Source of the DNA: Todiramphus chloris collaris
Lineage: Eukaryota; Chordata; Aves; Coraciiformes; Alcedinidae
Length of the DNA stretch: 64,000 nt
Assembly: GCA_025345505.1 (NCBI GenBank)
Contig: JANVCC010000270.1
Span: 5,447,748-5,511,747 of the forward strand
Direction of reading: 5' to 3'
Shown here: in pieces, positions 1 through 12,929 of the stretch
Numbering within the stretch: the stretch's first letter is position 1
Layout of the letters: each line of letters begins with the position of its first letter
Made by a program: the position numbers and the translations under genes
Notes under the pieces: model-generated
What the model was told of the DNA's origin: nothing
The model's database searches: none
What the model saw: the letters and a program-made list of their open reading frames with translations, nothing else

Positions 1-3000
1 CTCCTGGTCCCATCTGGGCCAGGAGGCAGAGCCTAGCAGAAATGGTCTGGCCAGGCACCAGGCATGAGCAGACCAGGGGTTATAATGCATTGAGAGATGG
101 GCTGTCTGTAAGGGGAAAAACTTACAGACTCACCCCTGGCAAGATCTAAAAAGAGTTATCAAAAAAACCCCAAACAAATAACAAAAAAAAAACCCAACTT
201 TATCCCTTCACTCTCCATCATCCAAATTAGTGAACCAGTATTTTCCAAAATGCCCACAGGGAATTAATTTCACTGCATCCTTGACTGTAAGAGTAATAGG
301 CATAAAATGACACCACAAAAGGAAGAGGTATCAGCAAGAATTTAAGAAAAGGTGCTTGTGAGAGGAAAAAACATGATTGCCTAACATCATAAACATATTT
401 CCTTCTTCTGCATGGTACACCACCAGCTTTCATAGGAGCCAGCTAAAGCAGTATTATAACGAAATACTAAGTATGATATAAAGAATTTATATTACCTAGA
501 AAGCTTTAAGAGACCATCATTTTCTTAACAGATTTACACTGAAAATTGTATTCCTGCTCTCCAAAGGAACAGGACCCAGAAATCATTACAGCAGGTCTGC
601 CACCCAGCCTGGAAGAGATCTGGCCACCTTTAGCTATTTTGGAAGGTCATCCTCAAATGGAGACTGCAGAGATCCTTTCAATAATGGAAGCTACGCACTG
701 GTTTTTACGACTGGTCAGTCATGTCACATAACACTGCTCTTGACTGAAAGAGCATGAATATTAATGTCTTATAAATAAAAGCCTTTAATGCAGGTGAATT
801 ATGAAATTAGCTTTTCCTGAATGCTCACATCAGCAGGACTCAATTTCCCAAAAGTTCATAAAAGGACTGTAAAAAAAAAGGATGAGCAGAGTCACGTTCT
901 GCTTTTCCTCCCCAGTATTTGCATATTAACAGTTGGCTGAGCCTTGCACAATGTAAGGACACAGCCAGTATTTTCTATAAGCAGCACTCAAATTCTGCAC
1001 GCAGGCTTGACAGACAAACAGCAACACTGCAATCCCTCCCTTTCCAAAGTATTTCGATGGAGCTGTCCCCAGGGTGAATGGCAGGAACTTTTCCTCATGC
1101 CCTCTGGAAAAGAAAAATCACACTGCAACAACAGTTCTTTTGGCTTTTATTTTTTTTGCAAAGAGACAGCAGCAGCTTTGCAAAGCTCATTTCCTCAGAC
1201 GGGAACGATGAGAGTATAAAAGCCAAATGAGAGACATGCACAGAAATGAGAGAAAAAAGAAGGGAAGAGCATGGGACTGGAAGACAAGAGGGCGAGGGGA
1301 TGGGAAGTGAACTGTAAAAAAATGCCAGTACTACGCACACTATAATGAAGAGATTAAGGAAAGAACAAGAATAGTTGTTGCATTTAAGCAAAATATTAAG
1401 AGATGCTGAGAAAGCAAAAATAAACAGATCAGGACAACAAACAAACAAAAAACCAGGCAGGACTACATCAGTAAAGGCATTAAAGCCATTAAATGGCCAT
1501 CACCCTCTTAGAAAACGACCGTTCCTGTCCGCGAATACTTGCACACACTCTCACACAGGAATGGCAAAATCTGAAGCCCTGAAAAAGCACTTCGGCATCT
1601 GCTTAACTCACAAGCTCCACATACTTCAACCGACGTCGGTGAGAGTATTGGGAGGTTTGAGACAGGCACGTGCTACAGCACCTTGCTGGATCCAAACTGA
1701 GGGCGCAGTTCCTCCTCTTTTTAATCTGCAGCAAAACCCTTGTGCCCCACCGCTCCCTTACGTGGGCTGCTGGAGAGTCTTTGCAGGCTTGCACTGAAAC
1801 CAGACCATGTAAAGATGAGAAGATGGGGGAAGAAAGAAGAGCAGAGCATTGGTGTAACCACTTTTCAAGCCTGATAATTTCAGTGGCCCCGTTTCTGTGC
1901 AGCTCTTTAGCTGTATTGATGTGGCCAAAGCACTACACCATGAAGGAAAGATCAGCAGGGTCACCACTGCTGGCTTCAATGGGGAGAAAAAGGCATGTGA
2001 TGCTGCATCCTGATGTTCAGATAATTAAAGGAAACTTTGTTTTTTGCAGCTTCTCAACGTGACATGGTTTGGCCTTCTCACACTACTTGGGAACCGGGGG
2101 CCAGAATACACCAGCACTTCAGTTCTCTTGCACGTTCAGCAGACCAGAGTGGCTTTAACAAGAGAAGCTCTCTGAACTTATTCTTCCGCAGTACAAGCTA
2201 CAACAAATAAAGCCATGGGAAACTTCTGGAGGAACTCCCTTCCGTAAGCAAGTCCTTGTCGTAGAAAGTAGAGCAGTACCCTGGCTTCACTTCCACGGTG
2301 GAGGTCTGGTGTGTGTGCCTGTTGAATTGAAGAAAGTGCCCTTCTTCTTCTTCTACCACACTCAACAGTGACACTCAGCTTCCAGCAGCACAGCCATCTT
2401 CATTTTATTTTCTTCCCTTCCCCTTTTTTCTTAAGTGTAATATTGTTCAAATTCTACCTAAACAAGCATAACATGTAACAACACTAGTACATTTTTAATC
2501 CTCTTCTAACATATTTCAGCACTTTGGAAAGGATTACGGCACTTCCATGGCCACAGGCACAAGCACGTCCAGCTTCCTTTTCACCCACGTGGCCGAACTT
2601 CTTTTCCACCTTAGTTAATATTCACCATGCTTCCAGCAGAAGGACAGTACAGCAAAATCCATGCCCAAACAATCATTAGAACAGACAAGGGCAGCTAATT
2701 TTGTTCCCTAGGAAATAAAACATATACATCTTGCCTCCTATTTAGTCATAATTTCACAGCCCATTTCAGCTCACACTATTGCTAACAGAAGCAATCCTAC
2801 CCCTCTCCTGCCACTTCACTGTCTGTCCCCGACACACTTACCCAGACCCACTATTTTTACAGCTACATCACAAACTGCAATATTAAATGAGCCCACAATA
2901 AAAATCAACCCTGTTCTGTCCGTTCAGTTTTAACCTGGAAAGTCTCTGGTCTGTGGTGGGAGTTAGGACCTGGTACACACGTTGGCCTGCAGAAGAGAAG

Positions 3001-6000
3001 GGGACAGGTAGCCAGAGGAAGGCTAAACAACTTCTTTCAGCACGGTGCAGGGTTTGAGCAATCTTAAAAAGACAGCATGAGGCAGCTTACTGGTCTCCAC
3101 ATTCACAATGCTGTTACCAAGGGCAAAATGCAAAAGCTGCACACGGGGTATTTCCACCACAGAGAGGAAGAAGGGACAGTGCATCGGGGCAGGACAGCTT
3201 CACTTCTTGGGTCTGTAGGTTTTGGTGGTTCAAGGCACCACAGACTTGAAGGAAAAAAAAAAACCCAACCTGCTTCAAAATTATTTGCCATTAGGACAAC
3301 CATTAGTTCTTCCAAGTAATAAATTATTCACAAGTTACAGTTACTGTAACATGCTGTAACTCCAGCTTTTAAGTAACACGAAGCCTCTTGCCTTACAAAG
3401 TGGTATTACCGTGTCACCATTATATGTTGAGTAACTACAACAACAAAAAAAATAACATTGGTAAAAAAGCTTTTGAAACTTGAAGGCCTCAGCAGCAGAA
3501 AGACACCTTCTTAGAATCTCACTTGGGTGTAGTACAGATTTTAATACATGATTAGAGGAAATACTATTCCAACACATTTAACTTCTGCTTTATATCCAAA
3601 ACTGAAAGGGACGTTCCCTGGTCTCAGAAAACCAATGTACAATGGCAACAGGACACGAGAATTTTCATCATTATCACCACTCTTTGAGACAGGGGGGAAA
3701 AAAGTGACTATCAATCAGAAAACCACATCTCACGTGTCCATCTATGTCATCCTTCCGTGAAAAACACTCCCATTAAGGCCAGTCGTTTGGAACATCACCC
3801 ACAAAGGAACAACACCAGCTTAGTTATCACTCAACTTTGCAAAGGACAACAGAAAACCTTCTTCTCGCTTGGCTTTGAGTTTTGTAAACTCCAAAGTCTT
3901 GGAGCAAGTTTTGTAGTGCTGAAATCAAAACAGAAGCAGTTCCTTTTTTTTTTTTCCTTTTCAGCTCGAGTTGAGTTAAGAAGTTAATTGATCTGGCATA
4001 CGTGCAGGGTTGGAAATTTGTATTACGGGGTTTTTAGCATGCACGCTGCAGCGGAGAGATTTGCCTTACAACTTTGATGTACCAAAAAGAACTCTGTGGG
4101 ACAAACTGGCTGAAAGTAATATCCATGAAATAGAAAAGGCGAGAAAGAAGGAACCGTATCCCTTCTCTAAATCACCCTTAGTCTGCTTAACAGCCACCTT
4201 ATAAAAAGAAAAAAAGCTATAAACATAGCCTGCAGCAACTTAAAAAGTCCAAATGTGATTTTTAGGCTACGTACTTCTTGGGCATAAAGACTTCCAGTTT
4301 TAGAACAGAGCAGAAAATGATATGCTAAATATAACAACTAATAAAAATAACGATAAGCATCTCAAAGAGCGAGACGCTGGAGAGGCTCTTGTCCAAGATT
4401 CATGGTTTATGTCCATTTCATTTGTAGCAACTTCAAAAAAATATTTGTACATTGAAATTCACTTGACTCGCCTGCTTTACATCAGCAAGATCCTCTCTGT
4501 ATTTCCTAAAAATGAAGGCCATTCATAAAGGAAGATAGAAAAATATTATTAGCTGTTTAAATGGAGTTGTCAGGGCCCAGGGGAGACTGAATCCCTGGCA
4601 CTGAGGAGCCTCAAAAGCTTAGTCTCTTGGTGGGACTCCCCAAAACACAGCACGACTAGTGCGAGACTGAACTTTACCTAAAGCAGCAGCAGATTTTTTT
4701 TCACCAGAAGAAAATAACTCACAATCCTCAAAGAGAAAAGAGAGTCCTAACAAACAAATGTGGGAAAGGGCAGAGAAGAGCGTCCCGTTCGTGTGGACAG
4801 TAAGGGAAAAAGCATCATGTCAAAAGAGCAGCACATGCCATTGTCCAGAATTATTGGGGACCGTGTTTCTGTACCCACTCACATCAACCTGTTTCAAAAA
4901 TAGGCACAGAGCTCATTTCCATATGCATGGAGTTGAAAGAGCCCACGATTTCTCAAAATTCACTCCCATCCTTCTTAATTTAAAGCGTGCGTCTCTTCAA
5001 CACTAATCTGCAAGCAAAGCTAAAAATGAATTGCTTGCAATATATAGTTATCCTCACTTGGCTCAGACAACACAGTATCAAAGTGCAAAACTAAGATTAG
5101 TAGATTATGTCAGAATGAGCTCCCGTGGTTTATTTTTGAACTTTCTAAATATCGTTAGCCAGTCATCACAGCGTGCGTGTGCCAGAACACGCTAATCTCC
5201 TGCAACCATCACGTCATCCAAGAGATGTCAGACCAGCGAGGCAAGCTCAGGGAGCTGAACGCAGAGTGCAGGGACACAAACACCACAAGCCTTCCTTTCT
5301 CAACTCAGTTCTTACTATTTGCATTTCTTCTACCCTTTAGGAAGTGAACACGATACAGGAACAGACACAGGTCCAAAGCTGCCTGTTTGCAGAGGAAATC
5401 AAGAGAAGGATGTGACAGAAAACACCTCAAGGACCCGAGTAGGACAGACCAAGTAGATCAGGCATTACAGGAGAGAGGATTCAGTCACGCCCCTCAAGTG
5501 ATGCAATTACCAACTCTTCTGGGCCCATCAGCACATTTTTGCTACACCAATTTTAGCGGTGTCAAAATGCCTGCCTGCAACTGTGGCAATCCCACCAGCA
5601 CCTAACCAAACCTGAGCAGAAACTACTCCTGCTCCACAGGCCCCACCTGGATGTACAGAGACCTCAGTACAGCCTTCTCATTTTGTTTTCAATGTATCTG
5701 TCTTAATTAAAGAGTCCCATTTTTATGCCTGACTAAAGGAGGCTTTGTTCCCCCAGATAAAAATACAGGATGTTGTTTATGACGTGCCAGTCCGGGATGA
5801 GACGTTTGCTGCAGAAACGCTGAAGCCATTTCAAATGCCGCTTCCCTCCGTGAGCCAGTGGAACCATTTCCAACCAAGCATTTTTTCCTTGCTTCCGTGC
5901 TCAGTTGGTCACTCCGAACAGCTTGCCGATAAAGCTCTGCACGGGAGCAGATGGGGTACGCTCACCCCACCCGCCTGCTTGCAGACCAGGGGGCTGGGGT

Positions 6001-9000
6001 CTCTACCAGAAGAGATGTTCAGCGTGGCCAGTGCTCCCAGTTGCTGCTCAGCTTCTCCACCGAGCCTGCCCACGCTGGCAGGGCAAGCTGACCTGCAGCA
6101 CTGGACAGCTTCGGACCCTTCATCGGCGTGAGGAAGCGGCAGACAAAAAGCAAGCGCGGGTTCCAGGAGGAGAAGAGAGCTAGCATCTTTTCAAACAAGC
6201 CCTCGCTGCTGTAATTAAAGGGTTTCTTCTGTTCTCGCAGCCCACCGCTGGAAACACCGGGCCTCCGCTGACTTGCCGAAGGAACGACATCAGAACAGGA
6301 TGTCATTACACAAGGGAAAGTGTGAAACCCGAGCAAGTGAAACAGCAAACGGTTTTAAACCTTCTACCTACTGATTCATTGAGAAAACGCTTTTGTGACT
6401 GAAATAAACCCAGCCCTACAAATGAAAACCAAGAGTTCCCAAATAAAACCTGCCCTTTAAAAACCCCCAAAAAAAAGGATCACATCCAATATTCCCAGTA
6501 GTAACGAGCCAGCAAAACAACCAACCCATCAAAGATCTAAGAGAACACCAAATACATTTTGGCAAGCACGTTATTTCCTGTATCTGAATTTCAGCGCCAA
6601 GTACTCCTCACACACTAGACCTGAATTTTACAAGAGATTTGCAGCTTTTAAGTTTCCTAGTGGCTTCCTACCACTTAAAAATGCTTTAAATAAAAAAAAA
6701 CTGTATGAAGTATGAAAAGTATATGCAAACCACATCCCATCATTTACCCGGGACATTAAACTCCATGTATGTTTTACCCTTTTCTTTACAGTCATAACAA
6801 CAGGTTAAGGGGCTTTGTATTGAAGGTGAAGAGCTAGATCATAAAAACTGTCAGGTGAGGTTTTGGCCCGTAACACAGGGACATTTAGGGCCACGAGGAA
6901 ACATTTAAGGGAAGCTCAGGTTTGGCAACGCTGAAATTTGCGTTATTAGACTCGAAAGTTAATGTGCCATTAATCTTAGGCAGAGGCAGGCAAATCCATC
7001 AGCACTGCTGTTTTCAGACTGTCTGCTCACTAAGGCAAACAATGCATCATTTACACTTGGTTTACATTTATAGTTGGGAAGAAAGCCATGCAAAGGACTA
7101 GGAGAGGGGGAAAAAAAAAAACCCAGAATGTTTTAAATGTAAATTTGAATTTTGCAGCAATGCATGTATTCCTCTGCAAACTCCACATCTGCTAAATCAC
7201 ACAAAAGCTGGGTGCTTGTAATAAAAAATAATAAACCTGTGTCTGCTTTTCCTTTCCCTACTTTAAAATTACCTCTAAGCCTCCCTTTCACTTAAGTGCT
7301 CCAAACTGGAAACTTTCGAAATGAAAGCAGCTGGTGTTTCCCTTTCCTCCCTAAGTTGATTAAACTCAGTCACTGTAAAATATAAATGGCCAAAAAAAAA
7401 AAAAAAACCAAAAAAAAAAGAACAAAACCAAAAAAAAATCCAACCAAATCAACCTCAAAAAACATATCCCTCCTCCTCAAGAACTTTCAGCTATGTTCAA
7501 ACCAGGAAATATCAGTAATGTGGATAAACAGAACATAAATTTTAAACCTGGAGTCTCTTTAGCTTCAGACTGTGAGATTTAAAAACTGACCTACTTTATG
7601 TAATACTCCCACAGCTGAGTCATCACAGTATCAACTGGTCTCTATCAGCTGCAGGGTATGATCATCACTCAAAAACAAATCAAGTATCCACACTGAAATG
7701 CCTCTTTTCTTTTATGATCACGTTTGAAATACACTGTTAATCTCACAGTCCAGACCATAACTGGAGAGGGAGAAGATCCTGAAGTTAAGTTTGCACGGGG
7801 TAAAGCAGTCCCTGTATAGCAGATGCTGTGCCTCGTAGCAAGAGCCCCCAAGCTAGAGGAGAGAACATTGGACGTGGCTGCAAAAATACAGATTAGTTCC
7901 ATCTCTGCCACCGTTACAGTAGGTAGCTTCAGGCAAGTAATTTAGACTTCTTTCTGTTTCATCAAACAATAAAATGGAGGGAATGCTACTGCCTTACAGA
8001 CTCAGCTGACGTTTATACCCCACTTCAGCATATGCATAACGTTAGCTGCTATTTTACATCAACAGAAAAGGAAAGGGTAATATATTTTTAATAGTGGCTT
8101 AGTAGGCCTCATAAGAGAAGGTGAAAGCGTTTAATGAACATTAGAAACTCTTCACAGGGGCCTTGATTCATTATAATTCACTCTGGACACATCTCACAGA
8201 CTCCTGGCTCACAGTTCATCAGGGCGAGCAGAAGTCCATTAGTACCTCCGGGCAAAGCATTTGTTGGTAGTAAAAAGTAAATATTCCTTTTAAAGAAAAA
8301 AGTATTTTAATGACTCATTTCTAGTTAAGCGCCATCCTACAGCCACTTACAACGTAATGCTGCAGTCTTGAGAGTCCAGGAGGAGATTAAGAGGACCCAG
8401 ACTCAGATCTCAAGTGCAGCCAGCATCCTTACACCCTTTAGCTGAAGTCAGACATAAAGAAAAAAAATAAGAAGCTGAAGGTGCTGTACTGCTGGAATTA
8501 TTACTGCAAGCCTGGAAAAGGCCCAGCATCAGAAAACTCCAGGTTATTTGAAACAAGATGCAATGCACACTGAATACCCCCTCTGCTGCAACTGGTGTGT
8601 TTACGTTATTTCTTGTAGGAGCTGGTCAAATTTAAAGCATGCTGTCAGTTGTGGGGCTGGGAGAGGGAAATGAGGAAACTCCTGAAAAAAAAAAAGGCAA
8701 AAAAAAAAAAAGCAGGGCAGGAAGGTCGGGCTGCAGCCCTGGGGTGCCCAGGGCCAGGCCCCTGCACACAAACATCCCTTACTCGGGAGGAGGTGGTGCT
8801 ACGGGGTCGTCGTACCCCCAAAACTCCCTGAGCCCGCGTCAGGCAGAGCGAAGTGGAGAGCATTGTTTCCAAGGCTGCAGCACTCACAGGAGCTCTCCTC
8901 AGATGTCTGCAGCACACTAATCCTGGCCAGGCCTCGCCGGCCCGCTGTCTGAGGGGCTTACCAGGCTGTCCGTAGGTGAAGCGTGTCACCTCATGGCAGA

Positions 9001-9555
9001 CTACAGCACTTTTACTTCTTCAAGGGCAAGGAAACAAACCACACGAGGCAACTGCAGTGACATTACTCCTTAATTATATTTTGCCATCTGCTACCATGGC
9101 AGAACTGTGCAGGTATTTTGGGAGAGCAATCCAGGTCTGGTATGCCGAGACCTAAACCAGCAAGAACAGAAGATTTGCTATTCAGCATCAGAAAAAGGGG
9201 CAGAAAAAATGCACCTGTGAAATTATGCTTAGGACTTCAAAGCTTTTCGTTTAAGAACTATTAATTCCAAGCGCATACTGAATGCAGTCTGGTTTCTCGG
9301 CTGATGCTTTAAAAAGCTGTCAGTTTTCTGAGGCTTGAGCCAAAAGGCAATATTTGATATGTAAAGATGTTTGAGAAGGAGGAGGGTAGAGTGAGAAGAA
9401 AGATTTGTATGAGTCAGCCATAGTTCTTTTTAAAATTAAGTGATAGCATTTTTAAAGCCCAGAATAAAAGATGCATACTTGGATTTCCTCGTTCCTGGGT
9501 TACCAGTCACAAAAGAAAACACTCTCAAAAGTTTAAGTGAACTTTTAATGGTGAC
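1..9555. other. Non-coding flank left of the CpG island; no gene recognised
   Basis: About 9.5 kb of AT-rich single-copy sequence with scattered A-runs (near 180-195, 7388-7440 and 8685-8712) and a short CTT run near 2341-2357. The longest open frames are about 60-140 codons and match no family I recognise. The first 25 bases can form a hairpin with a 7-bp stem (CTCCTGG/CCAGGAG). Good donor matches on the minus strand occur near 2840, 4677 and 8961, which would suit an intron of a minus-strand gene starting in the CpG island, but only 8962-9017 has a convincing acceptor. No recognisable CR1, LTR or RNA gene was found. Whether this is intron, UTR or intergenic DNA is open. Confidence 0.5.
8962..9017 (-). 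other. Candidate short exon on the minus strand
   Basis: Read on the minus strand, this 56-nt stretch follows a pyrimidine-rich acceptor (ending CCTTGCCCTTGAAG) and runs into a strong donor (CCTG/GTAAGCC). One frame is open throughout and would read roughly SKSAVVCHEVTRFTYGQP; I do not recognise it. It lies about 0.6 kb from the CpG island edge, in the direction a minus-strand transcript from the island would run. Splice-like pairs this short arise by chance in AT-rich DNA, so this is only a candidate. It could instead be a 5' UTR exon or nothing. Confidence 0.18.
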
Positions 9556-10489
9556 CACTTCCAGAGTCGGGGAGCCAAGCCCCGCCACAGCAGCCCACGA
9601 CGCGCGGGCTTTACTCCATTGTTCTCACCACCTTTCTGTTTTCAGAATTCATTTCACAAATGCCAAAAAAAGCAGCAGCCTAAACAGGCTCTGCTCCTGA
9701 CACGACAACACACAGCGCTGAGGAGCGGGGCCACCGAAGCAGCACTGGGTGCCTGTGCAGTGGGAGACACTCGGCCGGACCCTTCGCTCCCCACGGGGGG
9801 ACATCACCCGTGGCACAACCCTCACCTCAAGGCTGGGAGCCCCAGGGGCCCCAGGGCCGGGCAGCGGGGCCCAACACTCGGCGGACCGCGGCTCCGCTGC
9901 GGCCCGGAAACGGGGCAGGGGAGGCCGGCCACCGGCCCTGCCACGCCACGGGCCCGGTGAGGCGAGGCCTGCCTCAGCCGCTGCCACCTTCTGGCACCGC
10001 CTCTCCCGGGTCACCTACGGCGGTGCCCGGGCCGGAGGCCTGCTCCAGCGGCGCGGGATGCCACGGTGGGGCCGGGCCTGAGAGGACGGCCGGGGGCCGC
10101 TAGGAGAGGGGGAGTTAAACGGCCCCCAACCCAGGGCGAGCGTCCTCACGGAGGCCGGGACGCGGCTGCGGCCCCGCTCCGGGGGCGGGCGATCACACCT
10201 GCAGCCGTGCAGGCGGACAACAAAAGGCCCAGCTGGTACCGGCGAGGAGGTGGCGGTGGCCGCGGCCCAGCACGCTCCGCCGGGCTGCCGCAGCGCCCGA
10301 AGGTCACGGGCAGGAGGAAACGTGTCACGCGTGCGGCCACGCCGCGTCCCCTCCGCCTCCGCCCCCGCCCCGCCGCGGAGACGTGACCGGCCCTCCCTCG
10401 GCGCGGGGCGGCGGCTGACCAACCTCCTCCCGCCCCGAAACCGGCAGGGCCGGACCGGGCGGCCCCGCACCTGTTCACCTGGCCCGGAG

Positions 10490-10512
10490 CCGGGCCGGGC
10501 CGGGCCGGGCCG
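10490..10512. repeat. CCGGG pentanucleotide repeat
   Basis: Four perfect CCGGG units plus a partial fifth unit within the left CpG island. It is short and may act as overlapping Sp/KLF-type GC boxes or be a polymorphic microsatellite. Confidence 0.8.
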
Positions 10513-10581
10513 CCCCCTCCCCCGCAGCGCCGCCGAACGCTGCCCCCGGGGCCTTCCCCCGCCCCCGCCCCGCCTCGGCTC

Positions 10582-10589
10582 TGACGTCA
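10582..10589. promoter_or_regulatory. Consensus cAMP response element (CRE), site 1
   Basis: A perfect palindromic TGACGTCA, the full CREB/ATF site, in a GC-rich setting just left of the 19-G run. A second perfect copy lies 98 bp away. Full palindromic CREs in CpG islands are typically unmethylated and bound by CREB/ATF1 near transcription start sites, so a cAMP- or stress-responsive promoter is plausible here. Binding is inferred from the motif alone. Confidence 0.6.
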
Positions 10590-10602
10590 CGCCAGGGGTG
10601 GA

Positions 10603-10637
10603 GGGGGGGGGGGGGGGGGGGCGGGGGAGGGGGGGGC
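10603..10637. repeat. Poly-G tract with G-quadruplex potential
   Basis: Nineteen consecutive G (10603-10621), then C, then further G5 and G8 blocks. The tract satisfies the four-G-run quadruplex pattern many times over on the plus strand. It sits between the two CRE sites. Such homopolymers are hard to sequence, so the exact run length may be unreliable. Confidence 0.85.
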
Positions 10638-10679
10638 CGAGGCGACGAAGATTCCACGGCGCGCAGGCCCTTCCCTTTG

Positions 10680-10687
10680 TGACGTCA
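10680..10687. promoter_or_regulatory. Consensus cAMP response element (CRE), site 2
   Basis: Second perfect TGACGTCA, 98 bp right of the first. The interval holds the G-run and could be a core promoter region. Paired CREs are seen in strongly CREB-responsive promoters. The direction of transcription cannot be read from these palindromes. Confidence 0.6.
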
Positions 10688-11133
10688 CGGGAGCAGGGCG
10701 AACCTGGCCGGGCGGCGGCGTGGCCGGCGGCCCGCGGGCTCCCGTCACAGCCCCGGCAACCTGTTGCTGCCGCCGCCAGCGCGCCCCGCCGGCCCCGCCG
10801 CCCCCTGCCAGAAACAAAAATGTAGGGGTGGGGGGGGGAAGAGGAAAATGGGTGGAGGGTTAATAAATAAATAAATGGATGAAATGAAACAACAGACGCC
10901 ACCGCGAAGTTGCAAGCGGGGAGCACACGGCACGTTGCCCGCCGCGCCGTACTCGCCCCGGTTCCCCCCCCCCCCGACCTTCCCCCGGGGCCGGAGCCAG
11001 CCGAGCTCACCCCCTGCCCCGCGGGGCGGGAGCGGCGCCGCATTGTTCGCCCCCGGGAGCCCGGGGCGACCGCGGGAGCAGCGGTTTGGGGGCGATCTAA
11101 CCCCCCACACAAACACAGACGGGTCCGTCGTGT

Positions 11134-11153
11134 CCCCCCCCCCCCCCCCCCCC
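11134..11153. repeat. Poly-C tract (20 C)
   Basis: Twenty consecutive C, giving G-quadruplex potential on the minus strand and i-motif potential on the plus strand. Another C-run lies at about 10964-10976. It marks the right edge of the left CpG island. Confidence 0.85.
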
Positions 11154-11260
11154 ACCTCCCCGCTTCCCCCCCTTCCCCGGGCTGCGTTTCAGCGGGGCGG
11201 GCAATCGATAGCGGCAGTCAGCTGGAGTCAACTGCAGTTTTTACTGAATCTATAGAATAG

Positions 11261-12929
11261 CGAGGGAAAGTGTCCCGAAGGTCACCCTCCCTGCCAAGAA
11301 ACACCCCTCGCTGAAGAGGGACTAAAAAAAAAAAAAACAAAAAGAAAGGAAAAAAAAATCGGCACGAACGACAGGCGCGATATAAACTACAACTTTTAAA
11401 GCCCCGCATCAAACGCACCCAAAAGCGAGGATTTACATATATATAGAGCTATATATCTCACCCCCCCCACCGCCAACAAAATGAAGGTTGTTGTTTTTAA
11501 CAAACGTGTAGATAAAAATCATTATTCGCTCTACTGCCTATTTGGCCGATTCCCCTCAGTTTTTCCAAACGTAAAGAAAAACTCCCCGATGCCAATCAAA
11601 ACGTAACTGGAGCACGAACAGAAATCCAACTATCCATCCACATTTGTACGTTTAAAGGGTTAGACAATTACAAGGGATTGGTTAAAGCGGCTGAATAAAG
11701 AGAGGAAGAAATACAGCCCGGGCTGCGCTGGATTAACCCAAAATTTTCCAGCCATGGCGATGAATTATTTTACTACTGTACCGAGCCATTTCCCCCCATT
11801 ATTCAAGTCAAGCCCCGGGGAACGTTCCCCGTAAGGCGATCCCCGCCTGGCCGGGTTCCTTCGGCGAGGCAAGGGAAGCAGCCGAGCACATCCAGGAGCT
11901 GGGATGTGGTGGCAGTGCGAGGAACGAGCTCGCCATAACCAGACACTCGGTTTCAACTTAAAGGGCTTTCAGCAGCCACCGCCGCCGCTTCGGCAGACGG
12001 GGATCCACACACGCAGATCACAGGAAAGGGAAGGGGGGGGGAACCAAACAACCCACCTCCTTTTCGCATGCAATAAGCGCAATATTAATAAAACCGCTTG
12101 AAAATGCAGTTTCGTGACATTATCGCGGCAAACACCCCCCCCCCCCCCACTCCCCCCTCCGAACTCCCCGCCTTTCATCTAAAACTAGATTATGATTGTG
12201 TCATTTGAGGTCAATACATTTATTCACTGGAGGAATCGCTACACGGATCTGGTTTTATAACCAGGCTGGATAGAAAGGTTTCCCCGTTAAAAAGGGGCCT
12301 CTGAAACTCCCCCACCACACCGCAGGAAAATAAAATCCAGCATCACATTTGTTTCGAAAGCCTCGTAGCTGCAGGATTAGCTATAAACTTGACATTCACT
12401 GCCATTTCCTAAAACTGGGAGGCAAATGATAGATGTTATGACCACTTACGTATTTCTTTTGAATTATATTCCTCTTGGGTCTTTCTTTGCTCATTCTGGT
12501 ATCCAAATTCTGATTGCAAAAGGGGACAATTGCTTCATGAATTAAAGCCGCGACAATTTTAAAAAAAATAAAAAATAAAAATACCGAAAAAAATCCACGG
12601 GGGAGGGGGTTGTTTGTAGTGGTTATCTTGTAATCCGACTTTCTTTCCTCACAATGTGATTCTCCTAGCAATAAATCCAAGAAATGGGGGACGAAAAAAA
12701 AAATTAAAAAAAAAAAAGACGAATGCGAAGGAAACAACAAAAAAAATCACTTTAGTGAAACATTATAATGGAAAATTTCCCCCCCAAAACACAAAAAAAC
12801 GACGCCCTTGAGATCCCCTTTTCTCTTTCTCAAAGCCACCTAAGCGATCTGCAGGTCCTTAGTGTCAGAGCTGTAGTTACATCTTGGAGAAGGAGAGGGG
12901 CCGAAAGGAGGCGATTAAATAAATCAAAA
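11261..12929. other. Less GC-rich spacer between the two CpG island halves
   Basis: About 1.7 kb of moderate G+C that still holds scattered CpG, including TATA-like runs near 11436-11458, a 14-C run at 12135-12148 and A-rich runs at 12560-12740. A minus-strand donor match (ATAC/GTAAGTGG) lies near 12449, so part of this could be a minus-strand 5' UTR exon starting from the right island half. The retained CpG suggests it lies inside one unmethylated promoter domain. No open frame here is convincing. Confidence 0.4.

Larger units (their letters stand above)
9560..11260. promoter_or_regulatory. CpG island, left part
   Basis: G+C and CpG density rise sharply near 9.56 kb and stay very high to about 11.2 kb. 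The block includes GC boxes, four and a half CCGGG pentamers (10490-10512), two consensus CRE sites, a 19-G run (10603-10621) and a 20-C run (11134-11153). On the minus strand several donor-like sites (near 10018, 10192, 10470 and 10479) could end a first exon running left. Such islands in vertebrates usually mark promoters of housekeeping or developmental genes. The long open frames here (365 codons on minus at 10015-11112, 191 on plus at 10250-10825) are low-complexity Gly/Arg/Pro/Ala and look like composition artefacts. Confidence 0.8.

Noticed and set aside
1..25. 7-bp-stem hairpin at the window start
   Set aside because: Short stems are common by chance and no terminator or RNA context exists in a vertebrate genome.
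5745..6131. 128-codon frame after an acceptor-like CCCCCAG (IKIQDVVYDVPVRDETF...)
   Set aside because: The first part looks protein-like and follows a fair acceptor, but the only nearby donor (TGGG/GTACGC) is weak and overlapping frames are also open. Not enough to call an exon.
10015..11112. 365-codon minus-strand open frame
   Set aside because: It lies in extreme GC sequence, its translation is low-complexity Gly/Arg/Pro/Ala/Ser, and it spans poly-C/G runs. Stop codons are rare there by composition. No domain is recognised.
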